A DNA stretch of 64,000 bases from Pteria penguin. Taxonomy: Eukaryota; Mollusca; Bivalvia; Pterioida; Pteriidae. Positions 36,138 through 49,800 of the stretch are shown piece by piece. The DNA lies in assembly GCA_035048485.1 (NCBI GenBank), contig CM068583.1:45447790-45511789 (forward strand). The letters are read 5' to 3'. How positions within the stretch are numbered: position 1 is the stretch's first letter; each line of letters begins with the position of its first letter. A program made the position numbers and the translations under genes. Under the pieces are notes generated by a model. The model saw only the letters and a list, made by a program, of their open reading frames with translations, was not told the origin of the DNA and searched no databases.

Positions 36138-36982
36138 GTACTATACCGACAGAAATAAAGACGCATATAGTCGATCAGGGGTGGCCTGAATCTTACAACA
36201 TCCTGTTGTAAGATTTTATGGCCTTTTTTCGATGCCACCTTTTCCCAGTTTTGATGATCATTGTTTTCCTACATATCTGTGTTTTGGTTTATGTGGGGAC
36301 AATGCTCCACAAACCAATAATTTTCGTTATTTTTAATAAATGACATTTTCAATCATAAGACGTTGTTATCATTCTTGGGAAAACAGAGCAAGAGACATTC
36401 TATGCTATGCATAAAATATTAAAATAATTGTCATTGTCATAATTTCAGTCAGCGGTTTTGTTTTTATTTTTTTGTTTTGTTTTTTTGTTTTTTTAAGGCA
36501 TGTATATAGTGAAAGCGAATGTGTATTGTTTCCTGGACCTCACTTAAGCAGTGGGATAAAAATGTAAGACATTGGTCTTAAATTATACATTTAAAAAATT
36601 TACTCCATCACGTAAACTTAATAAACTTACCAATTACTAAAATTGCCCATAAGACACCCCCCCCCCCCTCAAAAAAAAAAAAAATGAAATGAAATATGCA
36701 AAACCATTAGCTAAATAACTTGGCGTCCTAAACAGGCACCGACACAACACTAAAACGTGAAATTACAAATTTTTAACGCGATCTGGCCTTTCTTCAGGAT
36801 ACCAGATTTACACATATATAGCGGAGCAAATACAAAAAAAAAAAATGAAAAAGTTCAATACAATGTAAAATGTAAAGCACAAAATCTTAACAAAATTTTG
36901 TTTGTTTGTTTCTTTAATTCTTTCTTTCCCTACCTAATTATTGGTGCTTTAAATAAATTATTAATAAAACAAAATAAGATAA

Positions 36983-37001
36983 ATAAATAAAATAAATAAA
37001 A

Positions 37002-37056
<55 letters not shown>

Positions 37057-37058
37057 AT
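36983..37058. repeat. (AAAT)n microsatellite
   Basis: AAATAAATAAAT run of about 75 bp with minor interruptions at its left edge. Confidence 0.95.
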
Positions 37059-37606
37059 TAGTAAATATATACATTAAAATTTGTCGAGAGTTATCTTTCT
37101 TCCATCGCAGGTGCTTTTTGTTGTTATTAGAAACGGAAGTTTACATGCTTTTAAATTTTGCACCGGCGCAAAATAGTAGCCAGAGCGGAGTAATATTTGA
37201 AGATATTTACATTGAAATATTAATCTTGTGTGTTTGAAAATTCGAATTGTAATAAATCTATATCTAGTAAATTTTGAGCTCTATATTAATTGCTTTTTAA
37301 TTTTCTCTACTAATACAGTTTATGGAATTTTAATCTAAGAACTATACTTTATATTGTATTTACTTCCGCTCTTTGTGCGTTGGTTAAACCGTGAGTCTGA
37401 GGCACCGAAAGATAACATCTGCATATAATGATTTTTACATGAATAAAACAGGTACTTTAACTGCTTTTCAGGTAATTAAAATCCTCAGGAATTTTATTCT
37501 CATACCTGAAATTCAACGTCTGCATGCCAGTTCAGTCATCTCAGAGTATACCGCGTACGATTTCACTTCTAAATCGTCTAAACTTCCTTAGAATAGAAAG
37601 ATTCTA

Positions 37607-37777
37607 AAGTTGGTTGACTAGTGTTTTACGTCGCTTTCAACAATTCTTCAGTTATATGCGACATGGATGCAGGAGGTAACCAACCTCTTAAACATAGTGG
37701 CGCAACCTGGTAATCGAATCCAGATCGTCGGTGCCGCAAGCCAAGCGCTTAACCACTACAATAAGCCTGCTCCTAAC
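37607..37777 (-). mobile_element. Second-family tRNA-derived SINE, minus orientation
   Basis: Read on the minus strand: A-box-like TAGTGGTTAAGCGCTTGG, B-box-like GGATTCGATTACC, then GTTGGTTACCTCCTGCATCC, GTTGAAAGCGACGTAAAACA and the tail GTCAACCAAC. Confidence 0.72.
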
Positions 37778-38344
37778 TTTTAGAAGAAATAGTACCCAGG
37801 ATACGATGCTTTACTATTTGATTACTCATATTCTCGAAATCAGCAGGCATGACATTACACTAAGATCTTAATGAAGATTGAATCCCCGAAACATTCTGAG
37901 GATGACCTGGGGGGATAAACTCGGTGTTTATCATAGACCGTAGTGCAACTTAGCTGAATTATATATGAATATTTTGAGCACAAGAGCTAAATGAGTCTTA
38001 AAACGTTTGAAATTCATTGAGGAATGTCATGACGATTGATTCTCTTTCCTTCTAAGTATTTCATATGACTGCAATTTGCAAAAATGCATGAGATTACAAA
38101 ATATCGGATTTTTTGTAGAGAGCGATGATAAATCCCGAGAGTTATCCCCCAATAAATATGATGCAAATTAGGTCATGTGACCAGTCAGACTTCAAGAATT
38201 TTAAGACATTTCCTCAAGACGGTGGACATAATGCAGCTGTCCTCTCCCAAAACCTTCCTCCATCCCTTTTTACCTTACCCTACCCAAGTCTGGCATGGCT
38301 GCAACTACATATTATTTCAATTTTAAGTATGTGATGGAGGGATA

Positions 38345-38590
38345 TCAGTCTGGATAATTCAATGGTGAGAGCATCCACTTTGTATGGCTTGATAATGGAA
38401 GGTACTAGGTTGGATTCCTGGGTCCGGCCACATCTTTTTCTCCTGTTTGTTACATTTGGTGCTCTGGCCAACCCTCAGGAGTTGCATGTTGGTTTGCGCA
38501 CTGTGAGGCTTATGATATTTGTGTTTCACTTTCTGGGATTGGAAACCTCTGGCAAAGGGTTGGGGAAAATACATGGATTGTATTAGAAAA
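38345..38590 (+). mobile_element. Possible third SINE-like repeat
   Basis: A-box-like TGGATAATTCAATGGTGAGA and B-box-like AGGTTGGATTCCTGGGTCC lie 35-40 bp apart, followed by about 170 bp of body. No second copy in the window confirms it. Confidence 0.4.
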
Positions 38591-39125
38591 TGTTTTGTAG
38601 TAATGATTTTTAGTAGAATATCCTACCTTTTGATTGATTTTGCTTTATTTATGTACTTAAATTACATGTAATCAGTGTTTCCAATATACCGGTAATAACA
38701 TCAACATACATACACTCTTTGTGATTGTTATGACATCATATAATTATGACGTAAGTTACCCTCATGAAAGTGCCCACATCAAGAACAATGGATTTGGTAG
38801 GTGACTAAATGCAAGCCTTGACGGATTATAGTAGTTGCGATACTCCATATTGTTAAGGCATAAAATTGACTTTTGCTTGTTTAAACCTTTACAATTTGTA
38901 AGTGACTAACCTGAAAAAAAAATTAGCCCATGTCATATAATTTTTGGCTATTGTTTCCTCAAAAACATTCTTTAACTGAATGAAATTTCCAGATACTCTC
39001 ATCAAATTTGAAGTTTGTCCTTCTAAAAATGTACCAAGTTTATAAAGTGTTTTTAATAGACTGTGAAAGTGTTTGCTGTGACCTTAAAGTAATCCAGTTT
39101 ATACCAGTAATGATGCTGTTGGGTT

Positions 39126-40033
39126 TTTAGCTCACCTGAGCGTAGCTCAAGTGAGCTATTGTCATAGTGCAGTGTCCGTCGACCGTCGTCCGTCGTTAAC
39201 TTTTCTACATTTTCGACTTCTTCTCCAGAACCGCTGCACAGAATTTCACCAAACTTCATAGGAAGTAAGTACTCAAAGTCCTCTACCAAGTTTGTGTTTT
39301 TTATGCCGATCCGTGATCCAAGATGGCCGCCATTGGTTCTGATTGGTTGACACATTTTCAACTTCTTCTCCAGAACCGCTGCACAGAATTTCACCAAACT
39401 TCATAAGAAGTAAGTACTCAAGGTCCTCTACCAAGTTTGTGTTTTTTATGCCGATCCGGTATACAAGATGGCCGCCATTGGCTCTGATTGGTTGACACAT
39501 TTTTGACTTCTCCAGAACCGCTGCACAGAATTTCACCAAACTTCATAGAAAGTAAGTACTCAAGGTCCTCTACCAAGTTTGTGTTTTTTATGCCAGTCTG
39601 TGATCCAAGATGGCCACCATTGGCTCTGATTGGTTGACACATTTTCGACTTCTTCTCCAGATCGGCTGCACAGAATTTCATCAAACCTCATAGGAAGTAA
39701 GTACTCAAGGTCCTCTACCAAGTTTGTGTTTTTTATGCCGATCCGTGATCCAAAATAACGGCCATTGACTCTGATTGGTTGAAACATTTTCGACTTATTC
39801 TCCAGAACAGCTGCATAGAATTTCATCAAACTTCATGGAAAGTAAGTACTCAACATCCTCTACCACATTTTTGTTTTTTATGCCGATCCGTGATTCAAGA
39901 TGGCCGTCATTGACTCTGATTGGTTGACACATTTTCGACTTCTTCTCCAGAACCGCTGCACAGAATTTCTTGCTTGCTTCTAAATATGCACTTTGTGCAC
40001 AGGTGAGCGATATAGGCCCACTTGGGCCTCTTG
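39126..40033 (-). mobile_element. HINE/pearl-like element, minus orientation, with 145-bp cores
   Basis: Hairpin end TAGCTCACCTGAGCGTAGCT, then CAAGTGAGCTATTGTCATAG at the left; tandem cores; opposite end GGTGAGCGATATAGGCCCAC, then TTGGGCCTCTTG at the right. It is the inverse of the element at 17449 with a shorter interior. It lies 0.7 kb upstream of the first certain LRRC71 exon. Confidence 0.78.
39215..39970. repeat. 145-bp tandem core repeats, about 5 copies
   Basis: Reverse complement of the 18955-19930 cores. One unit has a 3-bp deletion (period 142). Markers TCTACCAAGTTTGTGTTTTT and GGTTGACACATTTTCGACTT recur. Open frames across it are artefacts. Confidence 0.95.
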
Positions 40034-40741
40034 TTGTTGTTGTTGTTGTTGTTAATATATGGATACAGTATTTGTCATCTGGAAAGATGATTATGTACAG
40101 TGTGTACTCATTTTTTCCATCCAACCGAGCTTTCAAGATCTGAAAAAAAGTTTAGGTTTAGTTGCATGGATGGCATATGGGAAACAGGAATATTTCTAAT
40201 GCCGACCTAAATACTATTGAAGGGAGAGAACTTTCACTTAATACCTACATGTAAGAGTACACTTTTTTGTTACTCGGGTCCAAAATATATGGTTGGAGCC
40301 AAGTTGACCTGGTTAAGTTCCTATACTAAGGTTAAGGAGACTCTTGTAGAACAGTATAAAATGAGTAATTGCATATTAGAAATGGTGATTCTAACAAGTA
40401 AGCAAAGAAATAACCTAAATTAACAAATCCATAAAAGTATGAATTATTATAGCATTGTACATGCATGTATTTGTGCTTTCATGGATCCTTAAATTTTTCT
40501 GAACCCCTAAATTTAAAAAGTTTGGGACCAAGGTAATTTGAAAATCAGTTTTCTTGAGGAAGAATCCAAAACGTTGGGTTGATACCCCCATTGAAGTGCT
40601 AATATTAGTATCTCAAAGTTATACCTAAGGATTTGTACTGCATTAATTTCTGTTTAAAAAAATCAAATCATTGTTAGGTACAACTACCCATTCAAATAGA
40701 ATCTTAATTCATTTATTATTTGTTGTGGATATTTATTTCAG

Positions 40742-40848
40742 TGTTGCGAACAAAATCAAAATGGGGAAGAAAGTAGAGAAGTCATTGAAAGGTGACAAAA
40801 ATCCCTCTGTAGTAAGTCAAGATGAAGATGATCCCAACAAAACCCCAG
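40742..40848 (+). CDS. LRRC71: LRRC71 exon with ATG at 40761
   Basis: Acceptor TTATTTCAG and donor CCAG|GTTAGT. The ATG at 40761 begins MGKKVEKSLKGDKNPSVV, a lysine-rich and then acidic segment; 29 codons plus 1 base. Because an acceptor lies just upstream, this is not the first exon of the transcript. The bases between acceptor and ATG (RVANKIK when joined to 16604) stay open, so the start may be further upstream. Confidence 0.85.
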
Positions 40849-43800
40849 GTTAGTCCTGATGTTATTGTAAGCTTATATAGATTATGATAATGAGTCAGAG
40901 TGATAGCAGGTATCATTAAGAAATCACATGTCTTAAAGTTGGTTTAAACCACTTGTTTTTGATAAACATACAAAATTCACCATACTTACATGTACCGGGG
41001 TACCTTAAATTTTTAAGCCATAGAAAAAATTATAGATTATATATTCATTAGATTAATGATTAATACTAACACTAAGTTTCACCATGTTAAATCACTTACT
41101 TAAATAATGATGTTTTAAACTATAATTTGATAGTTGAATATACATGTACGGTAGGCTATTTAAAATACAAATGTTGTTTAATTATGATTACTCTCTCTTT
41201 GACATTCCTCATGATTCATGAATATAAATCATGGGTATTTTGATAACAACTTGTAATTTAAAAGTTACTAAACATTTTGTCTACTGAGATTTGAATTTAT
41301 GTAAGCCAACTAAACATTCACTGGAGATCCAATCCTACATACTTAATGAACTTTTACTCGGAAAAGTTACTTGAAGATTATATTGGAAATACACGGACTT
41401 ACATGTTTGGTAATAGTCAAAATTTAAAACTACTGAATTATGTGTTTAAAGACATAAATGTTTGTGTATAGTTTTAATAGTGTTGTGTTTTATGTAAATT
41501 GGCCAGTATTATTGACAGTTTTGAAACAGCTCAACACAAAAGGAATTGCACCATGAATCGTAACTGTCAACTTTCTGCAAGTTATTGCAAGACATTAATT
41601 GACTAACACATTGATACATGTATAGTGCTTACTCAACAGTTTCCTATATAGAATTATAGAAGTTTGTGATATTTATGTTACTTTTCATAACACTTTGTCG
41701 AATCAAAATGAAAAAGAAACAGAGTCTTTCTTACTACATGTATTTATCGCTCTTGCAAAAGTCAAACTACAAACTGTAGCACCAAAATGACTTTATGGAT
41801 TTACTTTGGTGTTTTATAGAATCAGTAAGTGAGAATTAGTTGATTAACCACTTAAACTCTTTATTTGTAACATGTCAGTTACATTGTATTTCCTTTTTGT
41901 TAAAACATATATCCGTGCATTCTTAGTGAAAAGTTTGGATAAATACTCTTGTTTTCATTATTGGAATAAATCATATTAGTAATACTGCATCATCAATTGT
42001 GTATCATTGTACACATCATATTGCAAATGGGGTATACAAATGTATCATTGCAATATTAACAATGTCTGCAAAAATGTTATAGGATGATGCTGTGTTCTAG
42101 CATATTACTCTATACATGTAAAAGGAAAACTTAAACAGAAAAGGTAATTACTAACTTTACAAAAGATTTTTTTAATGGAAAATCAGTTAAAAAAAAACAG
42201 AGTTACCAGTTGTAGAATTGATGAAATATTGTCTTACACCACCCTAAAACATATTGCAATGTTTATGAGTAAGGCTATAGAATACATGTATGAATTACTG
42301 TGGGGAGGGACATTTATTTTGTTAGTCATAAAGTACAATGTGTAGAATTGGTATTTCAGACAGATTTAGTTCTTGTGTTTACAAGGAATATTCGTTGGAT
42401 GGTAAGCTTTCATAAAAAACATAATGCAGAATGCTGATCATTACTTTTTTACATTTTATTTTGTTTACAGTTTTACAAGTTAATCTTTGTTATCATTTGG
42501 TTTTCTTTTTAAATAATTTTAAGCATGAAATTATTTGTGTATATCTTCAGTAACTCATACCTTACTATTAAAACAAAAGTTACTGTTGTTTTCAGTCAGG
42601 CACCAGAGCAAGCTAGATCTAAAATGAGCATGCACCAATATTCACGAAATTACACCATATGTATTTTATTCAATTTCTTGAAATGAATATCAGATATATT
42701 TGAAATCATTCTGTAATAAAGGTTTATATATCTGAATTCATATATCTGTGACTGTGGATTGAAAAATCAGAATTTCCTTTCATTTAAGCAGTTGCTTGTA
42801 TCTTACCGGTAGATTTAAGGTGATCATAGTACAAAGATGTACGCTGCTAAGCATTAGATATGACTGAATGAAGAAGTCCTCAGAGAATGCTAATGCATTG
42901 TATATAGTTTCCTATGCTAAGATGTTAAGTTCATACCAGTATCTGTGTTATATATACATGTATGAACTAAAGTTTACTATAACACCAGGATCAAGCATGA
43001 ACATGTTTTCTTTTAAAATGTGAAGTATGAGTAATTGTTTTAAAATATTTAAATATCTTATATTGATAAACTTGAGTAGAGAAAAATGAATAAAGTACAT
43101 GCTTTAATAGTATTTAATTGAAGATATAATTCAGCTCAAGAAATTGAATGAGTTAGTGAACATAATTCATTATTCTGTATAAAATTTTTTCATTTATTTT
43201 TATATTTTTTCAGAGAAGGGTTTACATTAAATTTTGAAGTAGAAGTAATTACTGTATAACTCTGACATTATTCATTATGTTAGAATTTTATAAATTGATG
43301 ACATTTAGATGAAGTATATCAAAGTTGGTGGTTTATGCTATTTTGATAAAGTGTGTTTAGTTTGTCATAGGACAGGGTTTTTACTATGTATCTTTTATGA
43401 TATTATAGCTATAAGACATTGTACATGCCAAATGAATTTTGAATATCAATAAATAATTCGTTACAGCATTTTAGATTTTTTTCTCAAATATTTAAGAATT
43501 TCTCTCCATGATTGTGTATAAGAATTGTCACATTCAATAGTGTACAATCGTGGTCAGTAGATGTTAAATAGAACAGTACCCTTAGCAGTAAAATACAAAC
43601 AAATAAACCATAATATTGAGGTACTAGTCCATTTAATGATTTCACTGGTCAAAAACATGTTTTTATTTTTAAGTCACAGTTTACAAACTTCACAACAATT
43701 GGTTAAAAGTGAGCATTTGAACTTTGTTCTTCAAAGAATTGGTTTTTATCCATGCTTGACCCTCTGTTGTCTTGTATTGAAAAAAATTCAACCACATTTT

Positions 43801-46800
43801 TATACACCTGCATAATATGGGGGTGTATTACGCTATACTGTTGTTGTCTACTGTCTGTCTGTCCCACCTATCTTGTTTTCGCAAGTCCTTTTAAATATTT
43901 AGGGGGATATTGATGAAAAGTAATACAGTGAAAGAAAACCATATGAAGGTGTGCATATTGCAAGAAGAATGCTGTCCAAAAAATATTACAAGAGTTATGG
44001 CCCATGGAGTTAGATTTTCTTACTAATCCTTGTCTTCGCAACTCCCTCCTAAACTCTTAGGGGGATTTCAATGGATTTGGTACAAAGAAAGAACACTCTC
44101 TGAAGATATGCATATTGGAAGAGTAAATGCTGTCCATGAAAAAAATTACAAGAGTTATAGTCTTTGGACTTGGAGTTTTTTTGATTTTTCTATGCAAAAT
44201 ATTTTGTCTTCACAATTCCTCCTAAACCCTTCGGTGGATTTTGATGAAACTTGGTAGAAAGAAATAACACCATATGAAGTTGTGCATACTAGAAGGGGAA
44301 AGCTGTCCCAAAAATTGTACAGGAGTTATGACCCTTAGACTTAGATTTCTCTATGCAAAATACCTTGTCTTTGCAACTCCTCCTAAACCCTTTGGCAGAT
44401 TTTGATGAAACTTGGTAAACTTCACACTGTGAAGGTATGCATATTGCACAGGAATTTTCACATCTCAAGATTTAATACAATTGTAGTCGTTGTATTTATG
44501 AAAGGAGGAAGGGGTGTGTCAACATGTGAAATGATGGATGCGCAAAGAAGATCAATTAAACTAGAAACAACTGTAGAAGAAAATTGACCCATTTTACCAG
44601 TATCAAAGGTTATCTACATTTACCACAATTAGATTAGATATCTAGTTCTAGTTTGTATGACACTTAGGAAAATAAAGCGTGGGCGTATTATGTGCCGTTC
44701 AACAGTGCCCAATTTATAGGTATATAGGTATTAACAAGGTCATATGAGAGGAGTGATAAATTCATTGCCCATATGTAGTAAATATAAAAAGAACATCTTT
44801 GTCTGTTCAAATTCATTGCCCACGTGTAGTAAATAGATAATACATCATTGTGTATATGTAGTAAATAGAAAATAAAATACATCTTTGATAGAATTGTGGT
44901 TAATGATCTCTTAATTTAGGAAATAATTTAAGAAAACCTTGTCCTATGGCAAGTTTAATGCACTATATAACTGTAACATCATATAGAATAATACAATAAT
45001 ATGATTTAATGATTTTGTATATAGTTCATAGAAATCATGTACATGTTCAATTAAGTGGTTGATTTCAGGATGGGTCGGCATTTTTTAACAATATATTCAC
45101 TTTCCTTGTTTTAACATGGAGCCAGCATAGCATGCTTGGCTGCTAGCTGAGAGGTGCCCTAGTTCATGTCATGGTAGACATTCCACATCAAAGATCTCTC
45201 ACTTCTTTAGAATCACTGAAAATGTCTAAATTTCTGTGCAATGCATCAGGAGGGTGCTGTCACCATGTAAATGAAACAATCTAGACTTGGTGAAAATCAA
45301 AAAGAACTAAAATTGGAAACAATACTGCATTCATTATTCTTAATGTAGAATTATTTACTTGAATATGATTATTCATATCATAATTCACACTTTTGATTGA
45401 ATATTTTGTAAATGCGCACTTGACATTTCTGATGTTTGATTTACACAGAGCCTTATAACTGCACTGGAAACTTCCAGCAGGACTTCACAGAACTTTGCAG
45501 ACGTAACAGTATGTCCGTTATTCCCAATGTAGTCCACAGAGCTAGACCACCAATATTTTCTGCACCAGAAAGCAGTAAGCCTGAGAAGGGCAAAGACAAA
45601 GGCAAGCAGGCAATTCCTGAACCAGAACCAGAGCCGGAACTGGATCCGGAAGGTGGTGGGTGTGGTCTCTAACACAATAACACTTCAATGCATGACAGTT
45701 ATCACAATGCATTTAAATTCAGTTTATAGTACATGTATAGATTTTCAGGACATTTGAATAACAGGTGGTAAAACAGACAGGAAAAATCTTATTCAAAACT
45801 ACATGTACAGTCAAACCTCGTTATCTCAAAGTTGGAGGTACTGTGGAAAATACTTCGAGATATCCGTAGTTCGAGATACCAAATTTCGAGTTTAGGATCA
45901 CAAATCTTGCAGTTGTTAATGTACGCCGATTCATTTGACATTTGTGATTATTATAGTAGATGTATGAGATATACATGCATTTATCAATAAATACGCATGA
46001 AGATGTACATATTGTATTGTTCCTAAATAATTAATCTAAATCTCATCATACCTTTTATATTTTATGAATATATAGAGAATATACTCCAAAACTGAAAACA
46101 TCATGTTTTCTTTTCAGTAACATCGTAATTTAAATCTGATACTGGATATAACTGTCTTTACTATACCTAAAACCGAAGACGGGCTAACACATAAAACAAG
46201 ATAAAGACACATGTCATAATTTGATTTAATTACTATTACTTTGCATAAAAATATATAGACATACACACGGATTGGAAATAGTAATAATTAATGAACAGTG
46301 TAAAGAAATTTCTTTAAACGCAGGTATGAAAAAGCACTAATTACAGTTAATGTTAATTATCTAATTTTGTGTTGAGTTTAATAAGTTATCATCATTTATT
46401 AATATTTGGTATAAATCACAGGGTACGCATGGACGTGAACGATTATGTAATTACTGCGGCTTTGTACACCGACACGGTCAATTGATCACACCATGCGAGC
46501 GACCTGTCATTTAGGGTAAACACCGCGGGGAATATTGTCAATAAGAAGCCAACTTTGAGATAAACCGGGTAAATAAGAACTTCGGGACTTGAAAATGTAT
46601 TCAAGATAAGCATGGTATTCGACATATCAGTGTTCGACACATCCGGGGTGAATTTAATCATAATATGAAGGATTTTTTTGGGACCGAAGTTCGACTTCGA
46701 GATATCCCGGGTATTCGAGATATCACTGTTCGAGATATCGAAGTTTGACTGTATTTGCTTTTTAATTAGATCAATATTTCCAATATATATTTATATATAT

Positions 46801-49800
46801 ATATAAAGATTTAAATATTTCAAATTCACCTAAACCAAAACAACAGAAGTATGTTAATGTTACATCATCAAAACATTTTCTCAAAAACATTTTTTAATGA
46901 AAAAAATCAATTTCTTTCTGCTTGGAATTCAGCAGAATATTTATCATGAAAGCCATTATGGCCTAAATCTATAAATAAAATGCAACTTTGTGTGATTGCT
47001 TTTAGCTTACTTGCTGGCATTTGACCAAACTCACATTCATTGTGATCAGCTGTTGCACAAAATAATTTTCTTCTTATTATATGATTATAAATTTGTTCTT
47101 CTTTGAAAAATCTTGAAGGATTTAGATAGAAAAACTCTATACTGTGTCATTGCAAAAATATTATATGTATATATATGAAATTATAATCATTCATTAGCAT
47201 TCCTTTTAGATGAAGTGACAAAGAAAATGTTTGAAACTTCATAAATGATACATATAGTACATGTACTGCTTTAAGAAAATAAATTTAAGAACTTGGAATG
47301 TATCTGTTGATTCTGGGGGTTGTTTTAGTGTGAAATTTTGCTAGATGACGTCTTAAATATTGTTCTACTGTTGACATATTTTTTTCATAATCTCAAGTAA
47401 ATATTCTGAATCTTGTCTCCATAAAAAGTTCAAAATTTCATTGAGAATAAATGAATTTAGCATTTAAATTAATGACTTCCTTTTGAAATCACTATAATGA
47501 ATTTTTCATGATTTAGAATTGCGTAAGCAAGGTAATTGATCTAAATTTATCCATTATTGTGCATGTCTCTTTGTGTGAACATTTAATTCTGGATTTATAA
47601 CCATTCATTAACATGCTATTTTCAAAATAAATCTTATGTTAAACTTAACTAATTGTATATTCTCTAACAAATTGAAATTCATTATTGTCTTTTATTATAT
47701 TGCTTTCTTGTTTTATATAGTTTGAAGAGATTTCTTTCATGAAGATAACAAATAAAATGTATTATCTATAGATAAAATGATTGAGTGCTTGTTTGATCCC
47801 TGAATTTCCTATATTTTGTATAAATGTGTATTAATGGAGATGAATATTTGAATATATTATAATGATATATGCTTAGTTAAACTACAGAAAGGTTATAAAT
47901 AAACCTTTGACTTAGTATTAATCAAGTACATTTATTAGTAAATTACTAGTAATTAGCAGAAATCAGTGAAAAAAAATATTGATTAGAAAGTAAGAGTAAT
48001 TTCTCTTATATTTGTTGAAGTAAAATTGTGTCTTAACTAAAGTATCCAAGTGTGATTTATGATAAATGTCTTATTGTGTGAGATGCAGATTGATTCAGTA
48101 GTATCAATACTGATATCAAATCTGACAACCCAGGATTGATCCTGGTTATCAGCCAGGGTGTGTTAACCAGGGTTTATCAGCCAGGGTTCCTGATAGGTGA
48201 TTTAGCATCTTTGACCTCTTTTGTTCAGATGAGACATTATAAGCCCAGACCCAGTGTCATGCTATACATTGATATATACAAGATCTTTCGTTGCTTCGGC
48301 TGGGTCTGTTGCTCAGATGAAACTTATGAGGCTATTCATCACATGAAATAATCTTTGAGTTTTGTAAAAAATGAAACCGACAATTTTTATTCTGTGTGTT
48401 ACAATATAACTAAATTTATGTACATTTTGTATATAGTATAAGCAGTGAAAATAAAAGCACATTCTTCATTTCACCTGTATACACTACCACAGAAAAATCA
48501 TCATAGACTTTATTTTGTTATGTTGAACATTTTGTGACTTCCAGAAATTTTGGTTGTAAGAAATTTGGAAGTTATGCTTAATGCATATCATATGTCATTT
48601 TCCTCAATTTCACTTTGAAGGTCTGTTTTTATAACATTAATCTTCTTGTTTAGAACTAGTGGATCCTCCTCCCAAGACGTATGTTGTCAAAGAAAAGTTC
48701 GAGTATTTTAAACCGTCAGTACAGGTTGAAATGGAAAATTTTGACAAACCAGATACAGTTTCTGAGATATATGTTAGAGGTAAACATAAAAATCTATTCA
48801 CCAATTTATGTGTGACATCTTTGAATAAATTTCTTTACCTTTGCATTAACTTTTTATGCTCCCCGAAAAATTTGGGGGGAGCATATAGTCGCTGTTGTGT
48901 CCGTGTGTCTGTCAGTCCATCTGTTTGTCTGCGCTCATATCTCCTATATCTTTCATCAGAATTTGATCATACTTCACCAAAATATTATTTAGGTTAAGGG
49001 CTTTGAGACACAGGTCACTCAAGGTCATTTCTGAAAGGTCAAAGTCACTTTTTAACTATGACATGAAATATCATGAAGTACTTATATCTCCTACAACTTT
49101 CATAAGAATTTAAGCATATTTCATTAAAATGTTATTTAAGTTAAGGGCTTTCAGACAAAGGTCACTCAGGGTCATTTCTGAAAGGTCAAGGTCACTTATT
49201 AAATATTACTTAAAATACCATGAAGTACTTATATCTTCTATACCTTTCATCAGAATTTGATCTTACTTCACCAAAATGTTATTTAAGTTAAGGGATTTTG
49301 GACAAAGGTCACTCAAGATCATTTCTGAAAGTTCAAGGTCACTTATTAACTATGAGTTAAAATACCATGAAGTACTTATGTCTCCCACAACTTTCATCAG
49401 AATTTGTTCATACTTCACCAAAATGTTATTTAGGTTAAAGGATTTTGAACAAAAGTCACTCAAAGTCATTTCTGAAAGATCAAGGTCAATTATTAACTAT
49501 GACTTAAGATACCATGAAGTACTTATGTCTTCCACAACTTCCATCAGAATTTGATCATACTTCACCAAAATGTTATTTTTGTTAAGGGCTTTTGGACAAA
49601 GGTCACTCAAGGTCATTTCTGAAAGGTCAATTTCGCAATAAAAAGTTTTACTTCATAACTAATCAAGGTCAAGCTTACTCAATTTAGTTTAAGATACTGT
49701 GATCACTTGCTGTTCTACAGTTGACTTAATTGGATATCCATATAATTAGAGATTTGAAATCGTCATCAATTGATACAATGATTTCCTATATACTGAGTCA

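Larger units (their letters stand above)
40849..45448. other. LRRC71 intron, 4.6 kb
   Basis: Mostly plain AT-rich sequence. It holds the tandem-core element at 43805-44465 and a decayed SINE at 45118-45310. No other exon recognised. Confidence 0.6.

Noticed and set aside
38359..38586. Overlapping frames on both strands
   Set aside because: They lie in a SINE-like repeat and show no domain.
49276..49554. 92-codon open frame
   Set aside because: The 147-bp core is 49 codons; the repeated text is non-coding intron of LRRC71.
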